From Evansella cellulosilytica DSM 2522 (GTDB lineage Bacteria; Bacillota; Bacilli; Bacillales; Salisediminibacteriaceae), in contig NC_014829.1 in the NCBI RefSeq assembly GCF_000177235.2, positions 1,178,001-1,242,000 on the forward strand: 64,000 bases of DNA, written 5' to 3'. Shown in pieces: positions 32,463 through 43,376 of the stretch. The translations under genes and the position numbers were made by a program. The notes beneath the pieces were generated by a model. The model was not told where the DNA came from. It ran no database searches and was given only the letters and a program-made list of their open reading frames with translations. Position 1 is the stretch's first letter, and every line of letters starts with the position of its first letter.

Positions 32463-33967
32463 ACTTATTGGAGATATCTAGTGGTTATCAGGAACGGATG
32501 AGAAGGTTAGCGTTATTTGACGCTCTTTATGAATTAGAAAGAAAACGTGAACAAGATCAGAATAATAATGTAATAGATATGAAAGGTTTAGGTTTACTCA
32601 CGCTTTTATTCTTTTTTGAGAAAAAATTGATGAGACAGTATAAAACAGGAGCAATGCAGCTAGCATATTTCATTGAAGAGCTTACGAAACAAAAATATAA
32701 GCTAGATAAAAGTACCTATGAGAAAATGGCAAGAACAATTATTCAAACGTTTCGCCCTGCCTCAGGAAAAAAAAGGAGTTACAGCTATTTCAATTGGGAG
32801 AAAATGAAAGACGAAATGATTGAGTATTCGATTCTAAAAGCTAATAGTTTCGATGTGAAAACGAATACGCAGTATTATACCCTCGACGAAGATGGTCTTG
32901 AATTAGTATTTGCAACAAAAGAGTTTTATAGTGAATTTCAGCTTTCTATTAACCAATTACTTCTACGTAAGCAATTAGATAAAGGGGAGTTCAAAGGAGC
33001 ACTTCGACAAATCAATGAAATGCGGATTGATGTTGAAACTCTTGAGGAACGTATGATTAAACTGAGACATGAAATACAAAGAAGTATTGTTTCCGAGGAA
33101 ACCTTTGAGAGGTACAAGCAACTGCTCGAAGATATATATAGCAGACTTGCAAGAGAAGATGAGGAATTTAAAGAATTAAGAGAGTTTGTCAAGGAAACGA
33201 AGGACCGACTATTTTCAAAAGATATTCATAAGAAGGAAAAGAAGACATATGAACTCATTCTAAAAATTAATAACGAACTAGAAAAGGTTCATTACGATCA
33301 CTCACGATTATTAGATCAAACGTTTAAATTGAAAGAAACTACGCTCATAACTGCACAAGAATCTCTTTACTATACAGGTATTCAATCGTTTAATTTTGAG
33401 CATGATATTGTTTCTAAAATTACTTCTTCTCCACTACCAATTGAAGCTATGATCGGTATTCTCCATCCATTCTTAAAAGTGGAAGAGACGAAGATGTGGT
33501 CCCCTCTTTCTATTTTAGAAGAGCAAAATATTATCGACGATCGTGAAGATAGACCTGACGATAACTTAATGGAATTAAAGGATGAAGAAGATACGGACAA
33601 ATTTCGAAAAAAGATGGCTGTTAAATTCAAGGAGCTAATGGAACTGTTTCTTACTGCATTTGAGAATAATCGGGCAGAGAGATTAAGTAGTTTTATGGAG
33701 TATCTAATTGAGAACAAGCAAGAAGAAGTTTTAAAGCAACGATATTTCTATGATTTTTGGCTCATCCTTCATCAAAGATCACCGATTAAAATGGGGGATT
33801 TCGAAGAAGAGGATGGGGCGCAGACAATATTAGGAGATTCTCTCTATCTTTTGGGAGAGAGGAAGCTGACGATAGAAGAAGAGCCGGGAACTATTCAAAA
33901 GACAGCTCGCTTTTCGATACAAGAAATGATTATTCGCTTGGAAGGGGAAACAAATGAAATATTCTGA
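32450..33967 (+). CDS. jetA: Wadjet kleisin subunit JetA (MukF-like)
   Basis: 505 residues from TTG 32450, with GGAGGG seven bases upstream; no ATG or GTG alternative is well placed. It has an N-terminal winged-helix region, a long helical middle with coiled coils (about 195-330), and a C-terminal winged-helix-like part, as expected for the kleisin that bridges the JetC heads. It overlaps jetD by 13 and jetB by 14 bases, so the operon is translationally coupled. The function is inferred from position and architecture. Confidence 0.85.
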   Translation: MEKLDLLEISSGYQERMRRLALFDALYELERKREQDQNNNVIDMKGLGLLTLLFFFEKKLMRQYKTGAMQLAYFIEELTKQKYKLDKSTYEKMARTIIQTFRPASGKKRSYSYFNWEKMKDEMIEYSILKANSFDVKTNTQYYTLDEDGLELVFATKEFYSEFQLSINQLLLRKQLDKGEFKGALRQINEMRIDVETLEERMIKLRHEIQRSIVSEETFERYKQLLEDIYSRLAREDEEFKELREFVKETKDRLFSKDIHKKEKKTYELILKINNELEKVHYDHSRLLDQTFKLKETTLITAQESLYYTGIQSFNFEHDIVSKITSSPLPIEAMIGILHPFLKVEETKMWSPLSILEEQNIIDDREDRPDDNLMELKDEEDTDKFRKKMAVKFKELMELFLTAFENNRAERLSSFMEYLIENKQEEVLKQRYFYDFWLILHQRSPIKMGDFEEEDGAQTILGDSLYLLGERKLTIEEEPGTIQKTARFSIQEMIIRLEGETNEIF

Positions 33968-34679
33968 AGAAAAAATAGTAGAAGCCTTTAAATTATATAC
34001 GGTGCTTGCAAGGGATGGCTATGCGGATGTAGTTTCACTACAAAAGTTTAAAGCAGATGATGATATTCGAAGTCTACTGGAAAGCTTTAGCAGAGAAGTG
34101 GAAAGTGTCATTATTCGAACAAGTGAGCAAATATATTTAGTGCCGAAAACGAAGCTGTCTCCTTTCCACGTCAGTAATGATTGGATAAAAAGAAATTATC
34201 TTCGGTCAGGCGCAACAAATGGAGATATTTATCTTTTGTATTTCTCAAGCCTGATATTGTTTGGTGCATTTTATGATTCGTATCAAAGCCAGGAGCCAAC
34301 AAGACAATTTTTACGTCAAGACGAGTGGCTTCGACTAATACAAGCTCGCATTGAACAGTTAAAAAGCCTAGATGAGGAAACATTAAAAGGGTATGAAAAG
34401 GAGTTTTCCTATAATTGGAGTTTAATTATTGAGAAGTGGGATGACATGGATGATATTAAAGAAACAGCGAAAAAACAAACAGGGAAAACAATAAGCAGAT
34501 TTAGTTTTCTTGATACAGTGAAACGTTTTTTAATTGATCAAGGTTTAGTGACGGAGATTGGTGATGGAGAAGTAACGTTAACGGAAAAAGCAAAGACAAT
34601 CATTCAACGGTTTTTTATGGAAATTGAGTATAATAAAGGTATTTTTGAATTTATTTATAGCTTTGAAAGGGCGGAATAG
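33954..34679 (+). CDS. jetB: Wadjet KITE subunit JetB (MukE-like)
   Basis: 241 residues, two winged-helix-like halves (EEKIVEAFKLYTVLARDGYA, and TVKRFLIDQGLVTEIGDGEV), the usual make-up of the KITE protein that binds the kleisin. The ATG lies inside the jetA end (14-base overlap), with GGAAGGGG upstream. Its TAG is one base before the jetC ATG. Its role in the complex is known from homologous systems; no activity by itself. Confidence 0.85.
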   Translation: MKYSEEKIVEAFKLYTVLARDGYADVVSLQKFKADDDIRSLLESFSREVESVIIRTSEQIYLVPKTKLSPFHVSNDWIKRNYLRSGATNGDIYLLYFSSLILFGAFYDSYQSQEPTRQFLRQDEWLRLIQARIEQLKSLDEETLKGYEKEFSYNWSLIIEKWDDMDDIKETAKKQTGKTISRFSFLDTVKRFLIDQGLVTEIGDGEVTLTEKAKTIIQRFFMEIEYNKGIFEFIYSFERAE

Positions 34680-34680
34680 T

Positions 34681-37600
34681 ATGCCAGCAATTAGTAAAAT
34701 ACGTTTGACGAATATCGTTTACGAAGAAGGTAATAAAAGGTATAATGATGAGCTTTTTCTTTTCGACGGTCATAATGGTGCGATTTTACTTGAAAATGGT
34801 GGTGGAAAAACCGTTTTGATTCAAACAGCACTCCAAGCAATCTTACCTCATAGTGATTTAGCAGACCGAAAAATAAAAAACACATTACTGCTTGAAAATG
34901 CACCAGCTCACATTGCGGTGGAATGGATATTAAGTGATCGCCCAAGGCGTTATGCTGTCACAGCTGTTTCTTTGTTTACAACAAAACATGGGTTAGACTC
35001 TATCCGCTATGTTTATGAGTACGAAGCAAATGACAGAAACGGAATTGAAGGTATTCCGTTTGTAAAAGAGGGAAATAGCGGAATCCGGCCATCCGCAAAA
35101 GGGGAAATGCAAGATTATTATAGTTTGATGAAAGAAAAGGAAAAGTTTAATGCATATACGTTTGATACGATTAAGGAATATAAAACTTTTATTGAAGAAC
35201 AACATCATATTATCTCAAGTGAATGGGAAAGCGTGTTAAAGATTAATAGTTCAGAAGGGGGAGTAGAAGCCTTCTTTGATGACTGTAAAAACACAAGTCA
35301 GCTCTTCGATCGACTTTTAATCCCAACGGTGGAAAACTCAATTGCAGGACATGATGCGAATATATTTGCTGATATGTTTGAAAAACAGCATTCTAGTTTA
35401 AGACATTACAAAAAACTAAAGGAAACAATTGAAGAAAACAAACAGATTCAATTTGAGTTAGAAGATTATGTAAAAGCGTTTGAGGGTCTTCATAAAAGTG
35501 AGCAGTCGTATGTGAAGGCAAAGCAGAATGCTAAGGGAGTTTGGATAGAAATCTCCGAACAATTGGACAGCTTAAAAACTAAGAAAGAGGATATGAGTGA
35601 GATCCACGAGGAGTGGAAAAAGAACAATGAATGGTATTCATTAAAAGCTGAGTCATATGAAATACGTTCAGAAGAAGAGAGACTTTCTGACCTTGATAAG
35701 GATTATACATCAGCAGCTAGTTCCCATAGCGAAAAAAAGGAACAGTATCACCAAGCGCTTACAGATTATTATTCATATAAATTTGCAGAACTACAGCAAG
35801 AGAAGAAAGAAAAGGAAGAATTATTACAACATATTAACTCTGAAATAGGTAAGCTTGATGAAACGGAAGATCTTGTGGAAATTGAAGATGAAATGGAACA
35901 GAAAAATAGGGCTCTTTTAGGTTTTTTTCATAAGCAAATGGAAGGGCTAGAAAAAGAAAAGCAAGGTCTTATTTATGAGAGAAATCCTATTATAAACCAT
36001 ATCCATGATAAGTCTAAGGAAGAAACTCGTCTAGATACGGATGAAAGAAAGCTGCAGGGAGAACGGTTAAAAATCCAAGCCTATTGTGAGTCGCGTTTGA
36101 AAGATATGTATGATTTAGAGCAGTTACTGCTTGCTAATCCAGCACAAGAAAAAGTAATGGAAGAATTACCGAAGTGGACAAGTAGGTATCATTTTCTCGA
36201 TGAAGAAATCATTTTGTTAAACAAAAAAGAGAAGCAATTGGAGTCTGATTTAAAGGAAGCAACTGAAAATAAACAAGAACAACAAGAATGGTTTTCAGAG
36301 GTAGAATCTGAGAAAAAACAACTAGAGTATAAGATTGCTGAATTGAAAAAACAAGAAGAATCGGTGATAAAAAAACTAGCTATAATAAGACCACAATGGG
36401 GAACTCTTGAGAGTATATATTTCAATGAAGAATCGATTAACAATCGTTTTTCTGATCAAATAGAAAAGCTGAAAAAAGATCGAGAATCACTTTTATTTAA
36501 AGAACGATTAGCTTATCGATTTGTAGACGACTATAGTAATCTAGATACCTTTTTTGCTGATGCTTACCTTGAAGGGATGCTACATTCGTGGAAAAATCAG
36601 CTTGATTATATCGTGACAGGTGTCGAGTATTTACAAATGTTAACAATAGAAGAAAGAAAAATGAAGGAAAGCTACCCTTTATGGTCAATCTCGTTAATAA
36701 CAACAAAGAAATCAAAAGATAAATTAATATCAAAATTAGACAATATAAAGGATCGTATACAGTACCCAATTTTAGTTTTGACAACGGAGGAAGCTGTTGA
36801 GATTCAAGAAAACGATGATTTTCAATCATGGGTTGCTCCAGTCCATTGGAAAACAAATTCAAATCCTTCTACATTTATAAAGTGGAAAGAGGAAATTGGA
36901 GCAAGTGCTAAGGAAATGACAGATGAACGGGAAGAAAAAGAGAAAGAACTGAAACGATGGGAACAATGTTATGATTCATATAAAAGCTTTCTCCAGAATT
37001 ATCCTTATGACATGTTAATGACGTGGGAGGGTTCGCTTTCTGATTATAAAACAAAATTATCAAAAATATCAGGAGATATTGGTAAGTTAGAGATCTATCT
37101 CGCTGAGACTAAACGGATGATTTCTAGTAATCATGACAAGAAGAAGCAATATCAAGAAGAAAAACAAGGTCTACAAATGAAAATGGAGAAGGGGACTACT
37201 TACCTCCAGTATTCACGAGAGGTTGATAAATGTCTTGAAAAAGAAAAAGAAATTGTTGAGAGTCTTGCAGAGATTACTAGAAAGCTGAAACGTGTCCGTG
37301 AAGAATTAAAGAGTTTTAATAACGAAAAAGTAGAATTGGACGGACGAATAAGTAGGCTTGAAATAAATGTAGAGAACCTGAAAGATGATGACATGTATAT
37401 TACTGTACAATCGTTAATACCTCTCTACACGAATGAAAGTAAAACGATTATTTTGCAGAAGATTCGTGAGCTGGAAAAGAAAAGAGATAAAATAGCGACA
37501 ACTTATGGAGAATGGATAGAGAGACGGAAAGCTACTTCGGATGCTATCAGCAAATTGGCTAACCAAATGAAAGTATTGAAAAAAGAACATGATTATATAG

Positions 37601-39099
37601 ATGAAGGACGTTCACTTCCTACTAATAGTACTCCGCTACTCCAAAGTTTGTGGGAGAAGATTGAGAAGCTTAACGCAGATAGAGAAAAGTTTAGTAAAAC
37701 TGTAGAAGAAACTTTAACAAAAAAAGAAAACCAAAAGGGAAAGGTTGACTCATTACGAGATAGGTTTAATGAAACATTCCCTGAGAAAGAAGTTTATTTG
37801 TTTTCACAACCATTAAACGAAGTACCAATTTTGTTAGAGCGCGAGAAGAAAGAACTAGATGAACGGATACAATATATTAATAAACAAATAGAGAGACTGG
37901 ATAAGGAATTTGAGAAGCTGAATCAAACGATGCAAGAGCTTAATAGATTCAGTGTAGCCCACCATTTTAATTTGCCAGAAGTAGAAGCTCATCTCTTAAA
38001 TGAAGAAGAAAAGCTAGCATTTTCTAATAGTAAAATGAGGTATGTGCAAGAAACTACTAAAATACTGGGGGATGAAAAAGCTTCTGTTGACATGGAAAGA
38101 AGAAAAGTGGAAGAGGCAAAAAGTGAATTTGCAGATTTCTGCAATCGAGCGATTACAGATGTGAAAATGCGAAATATGGCTTTAAATGGGATAAAGCATA
38201 AACAGACGTTTGAGGATATTATCGTATTTAAGAATAATATGGTTTCAAGTGTCCAGCGTGCTACAAGTTACGCTAACGAGCATATTCGTCAGAAAGATGC
38301 TGATTTACAAGCGTATATTAACCATATTCATTCCCATCTCCAGACACTTACTGAGGAACTGAAACAGATACCAAAGAAAACAAAAGTGAAAGTAGAGGAT
38401 GACTGGAAACAAATATTTACCTTCTTTATACCAGAATGGTCTGAAGAAGAAGGGAAATCCAAAATACGTGATTATATAGAATGGATTTTAGAGCAGTTAG
38501 AGTCAGACAGATTTTTAAACGATCAAGGGCAACAGGACCATGGCAAGGTAAGAAAGGACATTGAAATGTGGCTTCAATCAAAACAGCTTTTGCAAATTGT
38601 TATGAATAATGAGGTTATGAAAGTGAATTGCCGTAAAGTGACGAATGATAATAAGGTTTCAACTAGGTCATTTTCATGGGAGCAAAGTAATGTTTGGTCA
38701 GGTGGAGAAAAATGGAGTAAAAACATGACTCTTTTCCTCGGAATACTTAATTATGTTGCAGAGAAAAAACAACATATCATGCCGAAGATAAAACGTCATA
38801 GGTCTGTTATTCTTGATAATCCGTTTGGAAAGGCATCGAGTGATCATGTCCTAAGTCCAGTATTTTTTGTAGCAGAACAACTTGGCTTTCAGATTATTGC
38901 TTTGACCGCACATGCCGAAGGTAAGTTTTTACAAGATTATTTCCCAATCATTTATAGCTGCCGTCTACGAGCATCTGTCAACGATTCTAAAAAAATCATG
39001 ACGAAAGAAAAGTGGCTTCACCATGCATACTTCCAAGATCATGAACCAAAAACTATAGATCGTCTTGGGGAAATAGAGCAATTGCCTCTTTTTGAATAA
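34681..39099 (+). CDS. jetC: Wadjet SMC-like ATPase JetC (MukB-like)
   Basis: 1472 residues from ATG 34681. The ATPase head is split: Walker A L-L-E-N-G-G-G-K-T (G40-T44) at the start, signature VWSGGEKWSKN (near 1340) and Walker B SVILDNPFGKA (D near 1379) at the end. Between them lie two long coiled-coil arms (about 250-650 and 760-1230) around a hinge-like region. In Wadjet this motor extrudes loops of plasmid DNA and presents them to JetD. All ATPase motifs look intact. Last gene of the operon; an inverted repeat follows at 39110. Confidence 0.92.
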   Translation: MPAISKIRLTNIVYEEGNKRYNDELFLFDGHNGAILLENGGGKTVLIQTALQAILPHSDLADRKIKNTLLLENAPAHIAVEWILSDRPRRYAVTAVSLFTTKHGLDSIRYVYEYEANDRNGIEGIPFVKEGNSGIRPSAKGEMQDYYSLMKEKEKFNAYTFDTIKEYKTFIEEQHHIISSEWESVLKINSSEGGVEAFFDDCKNTSQLFDRLLIPTVENSIAGHDANIFADMFEKQHSSLRHYKKLKETIEENKQIQFELEDYVKAFEGLHKSEQSYVKAKQNAKGVWIEISEQLDSLKTKKEDMSEIHEEWKKNNEWYSLKAESYEIRSEEERLSDLDKDYTSAASSHSEKKEQYHQALTDYYSYKFAELQQEKKEKEELLQHINSEIGKLDETEDLVEIEDEMEQKNRALLGFFHKQMEGLEKEKQGLIYERNPIINHIHDKSKEETRLDTDERKLQGERLKIQAYCESRLKDMYDLEQLLLANPAQEKVMEELPKWTSRYHFLDEEIILLNKKEKQLESDLKEATENKQEQQEWFSEVESEKKQLEYKIAELKKQEESVIKKLAIIRPQWGTLESIYFNEESINNRFSDQIEKLKKDRESLLFKERLAYRFVDDYSNLDTFFADAYLEGMLHSWKNQLDYIVTGVEYLQMLTIEERKMKESYPLWSISLITTKKSKDKLISKLDNIKDRIQYPILVLTTEEAVEIQENDDFQSWVAPVHWKTNSNPSTFIKWKEEIGASAKEMTDEREEKEKELKRWEQCYDSYKSFLQNYPYDMLMTWEGSLSDYKTKLSKISGDIGKLEIYLAETKRMISSNHDKKKQYQEEKQGLQMKMEKGTTYLQYSREVDKCLEKEKEIVESLAEITRKLKRVREELKSFNNEKVELDGRISRLEINVENLKDDDMYITVQSLIPLYTNESKTIILQKIRELEKKRDKIATTYGEWIERRKATSDAISKLANQMKVLKKEHDYIDEGRSLPTNSTPLLQSLWEKIEKLNADREKFSKTVEETLTKKENQKGKVDSLRDRFNETFPEKEVYLFSQPLNEVPILLEREKKELDERIQYINKQIERLDKEFEKLNQTMQELNRFSVAHHFNLPEVEAHLLNEEEKLAFSNSKMRYVQETTKILGDEKASVDMERRKVEEAKSEFADFCNRAITDVKMRNMALNGIKHKQTFEDIIVFKNNMVSSVQRATSYANEHIRQKDADLQAYINHIHSHLQTLTEELKQIPKKTKVKVEDDWKQIFTFFIPEWSEEEGKSKIRDYIEWILEQLESDRFLNDQGQQDHGKVRKDIEMWLQSKQLLQIVMNNEVMKVNCRKVTNDNKVSTRSFSWEQSNVWSGGEKWSKNMTLFLGILNYVAEKKQHIMPKIKRHRSVILDNPFGKASSDHVLSPVFFVAEQLGFQIIALTAHAEGKFLQDYFPIIYSCRLRASVNDSKKIMTKEKWLHHAYFQDHEPKTIDRLGEIEQLPLFE

Positions 39100-39109
39100 T
39101 AATGGGTGC

Positions 39110-39138
39110 CTGTCACTTGTCCATTCGACAAGTGACAG
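39110..39138. repeat. Perfect inverted repeat after jetC
   Basis: CTGTCACTTGTC / GACAAGTGACAG, 12-bp arms, 5-base loop; no T-run. May close the Wadjet transcript or be a mobile palindrome like families A and B. Confidence 0.6.
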
Positions 39139-39331
39139 TGATTGACCTAATTAAGTAAATGATTAGAGTTGGATGCCGTGATTGTTTATGATGTCACGGA
39201 AGAAAACGATTTTTAGATTTGAAAAAATATCTGTGTCAACGACGAGAGGATTGTATGAGATTTTATTTGTTGGAGAGATGAAATGTTAAAAGTGGACTAG
39301 AAGTTAATGCTTAAAGCTTTTTCAAAAGCGC

Positions 39332-39361
39332 TTGACATTTCTATTCTTAATAGTGTAGTCT
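39332..39361 (+). promoter_or_regulatory. Promoter of the ileS T-box leader
   Basis: TTGACA (39332-39337), 18-bp spacer, TAGTCT (39356-39361), about 35 bp before the T-box stem I. Confidence 0.5.
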
Positions 39362-39389
39362 TGTTTTTAACAAAAATTGTAATAATTAA

Positions 39390-39660
39390 ATTTGGTGACG
39401 AGAACGAGTAGGTATGTAATCTGTTCTACAGAGAGTTGACGTTTGGTGCAAGTCAATGTTCAGACCATATTGAATATCCTCTCCGAAAAGCAAAGCTGAA
39501 AGAATTTTAAGCTTTGACGGGATTCCGCCGTTAAAAGGAACGCGTATGATTGTACGTTGAATGAGTGCTATGAATGTAACTTATAAGTTTATTTATAGAA
39601 TCTGGGTGGTATCGCGGGTTAAAACTCGTCCCTAACATTAGTTGGGGGCGAGTTTTTTAT
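39390..39660 (+). promoter_or_regulatory. T-box leader controlling ileS
   Basis: Contains the stem I elements (GGTGACGAGAACGAGTAGG, AGAGAGTTGACG, GGTGCAAG, GAATATCCTCTCC), the T-box consensus GGGTGGTATCGCGGG (39604-39618) and a terminator (AAACTCGTCCC / GGGGGCGAGTTT, 39622-39658, T-run). Uncharged tRNA-Ile binding would favour the antiterminator. An isoleucine specifier (ATC or ATA) is present in GAATATCC, but the exact triplet needs folding. Confidence 0.9.
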
Positions 39661-39687
39661 TTTAATAAAGTAAAGGAGTGAGGAAAA

Positions 39688-42600
39688 ATGCAAAAGGTTA
39701 ATGTAAATGAAAAAGCGATAGAAAGGGAAAATAGAATTCAAAGTTACTGGGATTCAAATAACATTTTTCAAAAATCAGTAACCAATCGTGAAGGAAGAAA
39801 AACATTTGTATTTTATGAAGGACCACCAACTGCCAATGGGTTGCCTCATGCTGGGCATGTTTTAGGCCGTGTGATTAAAGACTTTGTAGCAAGATATCAA
39901 ACGATGCGAGGTCATCAAGTAATTAGGAAAGCAGGGTGGGATACACATGGTCTTCCTGTTGAATTAGGTGTTGAAAAGAAAATAGGGGTTTCTGGTAAAC
40001 AAGAAATTGAGGAATATGGCGTAGAAAATTTTATAAATGAATGTAAAAAAAGTGTTTTCGATTATGAGAAGCAGTGGCGCAAGTTCACAGAGGCAATCGG
40101 ATATTGGGTAGACATGGATAATCCATATGTGACACTCAATAATGACTATATAGAAAGTGTTTGGTATGTCCTTTCCAAGATTCATGAAAAAGGATTACTA
40201 TATCGTGGTCATCGGGTCACTCCTTATTGCCCTAGTTGTCAAACTTCCCTTAGTTCCCATGAGGTAGCTCAAGGATATAAGGACGTGAAAGATTTGTCTG
40301 CTACAGCAAAATTTAAGGTTGAAGGGAAAGAAAATGAATACTTTTTAGGTTGGACGACAACACCGTGGACGCTTCCATCAAATGTTGCTCTGGGTGTACA
40401 TGATGAAATAGATTATGTGAAAGCGGAGCAACATGGTGATATATATATCCTTGCTAAAAACCTTGTAAAAGATATATTGGGAGAAAATTTCAATGTAATA
40501 AGTGAACATAAAGGGCGTGAGTTGGTTGGAATTACTTATGAGCCACCTTTTAACTATCTTACTCTAGAACGTGGCCATGAAGTTATCTCAGCTACATTTG
40601 TCACTGATGATAGTGGGACTGGTATAGTTCATCTAGCTCCAGCACATGGCGAAGATGATTACAATGCTATTAAAGAAAGTGGGTTGGATTTTGTAAATAT
40701 TGTAGATGAAAAGGGGTGCTACACTGATGACATAAAACCTCTTGCTGGAGAGTTTACGAAGGATTGCGATGTTAAAATTATAAAGTTGCTTTCAGACGAA
40801 GGGCTTCTTTTTTCAAAAGAGAAGTATGAACACAGCTATCCACATTGCTGGCGTTGCGATTCACCACTTATTTACTATGCAATGGAAGGATGGTTTATAA
40901 GAACGACGGAAATTAAAGAGACTATTTTAAAAAACAACCAAACAGTAGAATGGCATCCAGATCATATGAAAGATGGCCGTTTTGGTAAATTTCTTGAAAA
41001 TATGGTCGATTGGAACTTAGGTAGGAATCGCTACTGGGGTACACCATTAAATGTGTGGGTTTGCGAGGAATGTAATCATCAGTATGTTCCAGGGAGTATT
41101 CAAGATTTGAAAGTAAATGCAAAAAGTGGCATGGTGGAGAATCTTGAACTACACAAGCCATATGTCGATGAGGTTATAGTGGAATGTCCTTGTTGTTCGA
41201 AGGATATGAGAAGGACGAAAGAAGTGATTGATGTTTGGTTTGATAGTGGTTCTATGCCATTTGCGCAATATCATTACCCATTTGAAAATAAACAGATGTT
41301 TCATAAACAATTCCCAGCAGATGTAATTGCTGAAGGAGTAGATCAAACGAGAGGATGGTTCTATAGTCTGTTAACGGTATCATCTCTTTTCACAGGGAAA
41401 GCACCTTATAAGCGGGTTTTATCACTAGGGCACATCCTAGATGAAGACGGGCGAAAAATGTCTAAAAGTAAAGGGAATGTCATTGACCCAATCGATTTGG
41501 TTAAAAACTATGGTGCTGATGCTTTACGTTGGGCATTGCTTGCAGATAGTGCTCCATGGAATAATAAACGTTTTTCAGAAAACGTAGTCAGTCAGGCGAA
41601 ATCGAAGCTAGTCGATACATTGAATCATGTTCATTCCTTTTACACGCTTTATGCAGAGATAGATGGCTTTGATCCTAATAAACACGAACAAGGAGAACGA
41701 TCACTTCTAGATAAGTGGGTGTTATCTCGATTAAATACTGTAACAAAAAACGTTAAAGAACATTTAGATAACTACGATTTTACAGCAGGAGCAAGGGAAA
41801 TAAGTTTACTAGTTGATCAAGTTAGTAATTGGTATATCCGCAGATCGCGTGAGCGTTTCTGGAGTGAAGGGTTAAATGATGATAAATTAGCAGCTTATCA
41901 TACGTTATTTAAGGTACTAGTAAGAATCAGCCGATTGCTTGCTCCTTTTACCCCATTTATCGCAGAAGATATTCATTTGAATTTAACGAGTGAGAGTGTG
42001 CACTTATCTGATTTCACTAAAGCAAATGAAGAAGAGGTTAATCTACTGTTAGAAATCGAGATGGATAGCGTATTACAAGTTGTAGAACTAGCTCGTGCCA
42101 CTCGTAATATGACAAATATTAAAACGAAGCTACCTCTATCTATGCTTACTGTTGTAGGTTCGAAAAATGATACGGATTTACTTCGGAAGTATGAATATAT
42201 CATTAAAGATGAAATAAATGTTAAGAAAGTTCAGTTTACAGACCATACCGGAGATTCTGTACAATATGAACTGAAGTTGAACTTTCCGACTGCAGGTCCA
42301 AAACTAGGAAAGCTGGTCGGAGTTGTGCAAAAGACTCTAAAATCTCTAACACCTGAAGATACAAGAAAGATTGTTGAACAAGGTTATTTTGAAACTGATT
42401 CTCCAACTGGTGAAAAGGTTCAAGTAGAAAAAAATGATTTGATTGTGAGTCAAAAAACACATCAAGGATTAGAAATGGCTTCAAATACAACTTTTAGTGT
42501 TTTCTTAAATACAACTATTACAGACGACTTACGTAAAGAAGGGAAAGCAAGAGAACTGATTCGTTCCGTTCAACAATACAGAAAAGAATTGAACCTCCCA

Positions 42601-42780
42601 GTAGAACAACGTGTGAAGCTTGTCTTTGATGTTGATGAATCAATGAAAGAAGTTATAGAACAGTTTAAAGATCTTTTACAAAGCAACCTTCTTATAAAGA
42701 GTTTAGAGTATAACAAGCAAGATGATATGAAGTTAATAGTAATTGATGGAGCTGAAATGGGCATTCATGTGGAAGAATAG
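39688..42780 (+). CDS. ileS: Isoleucine-tRNA ligase, type 2 (IleS2-like)
   Basis: 1030 residues. The class I motifs are [11 protein letters not shown] (H-x-G-H at 54-57) and [13 protein letters not shown] (KMSKS at 590-594), with the editing domain between them ([17 protein letters not shown]). The eukaryote-like type 2 enzymes, including the MupA group, have this length and sequence style and are often resistant to mupirocin; type 1 enzymes are about 920 residues. AAAGGAGTGAGG precedes ATG 39688. Expression is under a T-box that senses tRNA-Ile. It may be the only ileS or a second copy. Confidence 0.9.
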   Translation: MQKVNVNEKAIERENRIQSYWDSNNIFQKSVTNREGRKTFVFYEGPPTANGLPHAGHVLGRVIKDFVARYQTMRGHQVIRKAGWDTHGLPVELGVEKKIGVSGKQEIEEYGVENFINECKKSVFDYEKQWRKFTEAIGYWVDMDNPYVTLNNDYIESVWYVLSKIHEKGLLYRGHRVTPYCPSCQTSLSSHEVAQGYKDVKDLSATAKFKVEGKENEYFLGWTTTPWTLPSNVALGVHDEIDYVKAEQHGDIYILAKNLVKDILGENFNVISEHKGRELVGITYEPPFNYLTLERGHEVISATFVTDDSGTGIVHLAPAHGEDDYNAIKESGLDFVNIVDEKGCYTDDIKPLAGEFTKDCDVKIIKLLSDEGLLFSKEKYEHSYPHCWRCDSPLIYYAMEGWFIRTTEIKETILKNNQTVEWHPDHMKDGRFGKFLENMVDWNLGRNRYWGTPLNVWVCEECNHQYVPGSIQDLKVNAKSGMVENLELHKPYVDEVIVECPCCSKDMRRTKEVIDVWFDSGSMPFAQYHYPFENKQMFHKQFPADVIAEGVDQTRGWFYSLLTVSSLFTGKAPYKRVLSLGHILDEDGRKMSKSKGNVIDPIDLVKNYGADALRWALLADSAPWNNKRFSENVVSQAKSKLVDTLNHVHSFYTLYAEIDGFDPNKHEQGERSLLDKWVLSRLNTVTKNVKEHLDNYDFTAGAREISLLVDQVSNWYIRRSRERFWSEGLNDDKLAAYHTLFKVLVRISRLLAPFTPFIAEDIHLNLTSESVHLSDFTKANEEEVNLLLEIEMDSVLQVVELARATRNMTNIKTKLPLSMLTVVGSKNDTDLLRKYEYIIKDEINVKKVQFTDHTGDSVQYELKLNFPTAGPKLGKLVGVVQKTLKSLTPEDTRKIVEQGYFETDSPTGEKVQVEKNDLIVSQKTHQGLEMASNTTFSVFLNTTITDDLRKEGKARELIRSVQQYRKELNLPVEQRVKLVFDVDESMKEVIEQFKDLLQSNLLIKSLEYNKQDDMKLIVIDGAEMGIHVEE

Positions 42781-43104
42781 CCTAAAAGGGGATTAGTTTA
42801 AGCCCTTTACTATGGTAGATTGCAAGCTGTTTTCCGTTTAGTATATTTAAATATTACGCAGTACAAGGATTCTGGTAAGGAACTATAGGCTGTCACTTCC
42901 TAGTAAGCGCATTTCATTTTTAATACTTAATACGCAGTAAAGAATAAACAAAATATCAAGTTTTTTAACTATTTCAGCGGTCTCGAAACGTCCCTGTTAG
43001 TTGTCCCTGTTAGTCATAGGAAAAAAGCATGTGATATTATTTGACGAGTGTCGTGTAAATAATTTCAATGTTTGCTATTTTAAAGTTACAAAAACATAGT
43101 AAGC
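42781..43104. other. Intergenic region between ileS and the riboswitch
   Basis: Weak GGGG / CCCTTT hairpin just after ileS (about 42786-42812) and a family A-like repeat (42975-43014). No open frame of note. Confidence 0.5.
42975..43014. repeat. Family A-like repeat, variant copy 5
   Basis: CAGCGGTCTCGAAACGTCCC, then TGTTAG and a second partial GTCCCTGTTAGTC. Same start as the copy at 46254. Confidence 0.7.
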
Positions 43105-43222
43105 TTTTCTAGGGTTCCGCTTATCATGAATAAGGCTGGTCCGAGAATGGCGACATCTTATAGATGTTATGATCGGGAGGAAAAGTCCGGTGAAGAATTT
43201 ATATTCTTCACCGGACTTTTTT
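43105..43222 (+). promoter_or_regulatory. ykkC / guanidine-I-type riboswitch with terminator
   Basis: Shows the conserved CTAGGGTTCCGC, GGCTGGTCCGAGA and GGGAGGAAAAGTCCGG of the ykkC class. The last part overlaps a perfect 15-bp terminator stem (AGTCCGGTGAAGAAT / ATTCTTCACCGGACT, 43184-43217) followed by TTTTTTT; ligand binding would free the downstream genes. The class includes guanidine-I and related ppGpp/PRPP/nucleotide subtypes; the ligand cannot be settled from sequence. It controls codB and codA. Confidence 0.85.
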
Positions 43223-43376
43223 TAAAAAGAAAATAAGAGAAGCAGTGCTTTCTTGACGCGTTTTTGGTCTATTGCATGTGTATAGGTGAGGGGGGAGTAA
43301 ACAAATCAGTCCGCAACAATATTACTGAAAATTCTGAAAAAACCTGTGAAAATCAATTAATTGGGAGGGAGTAAGA

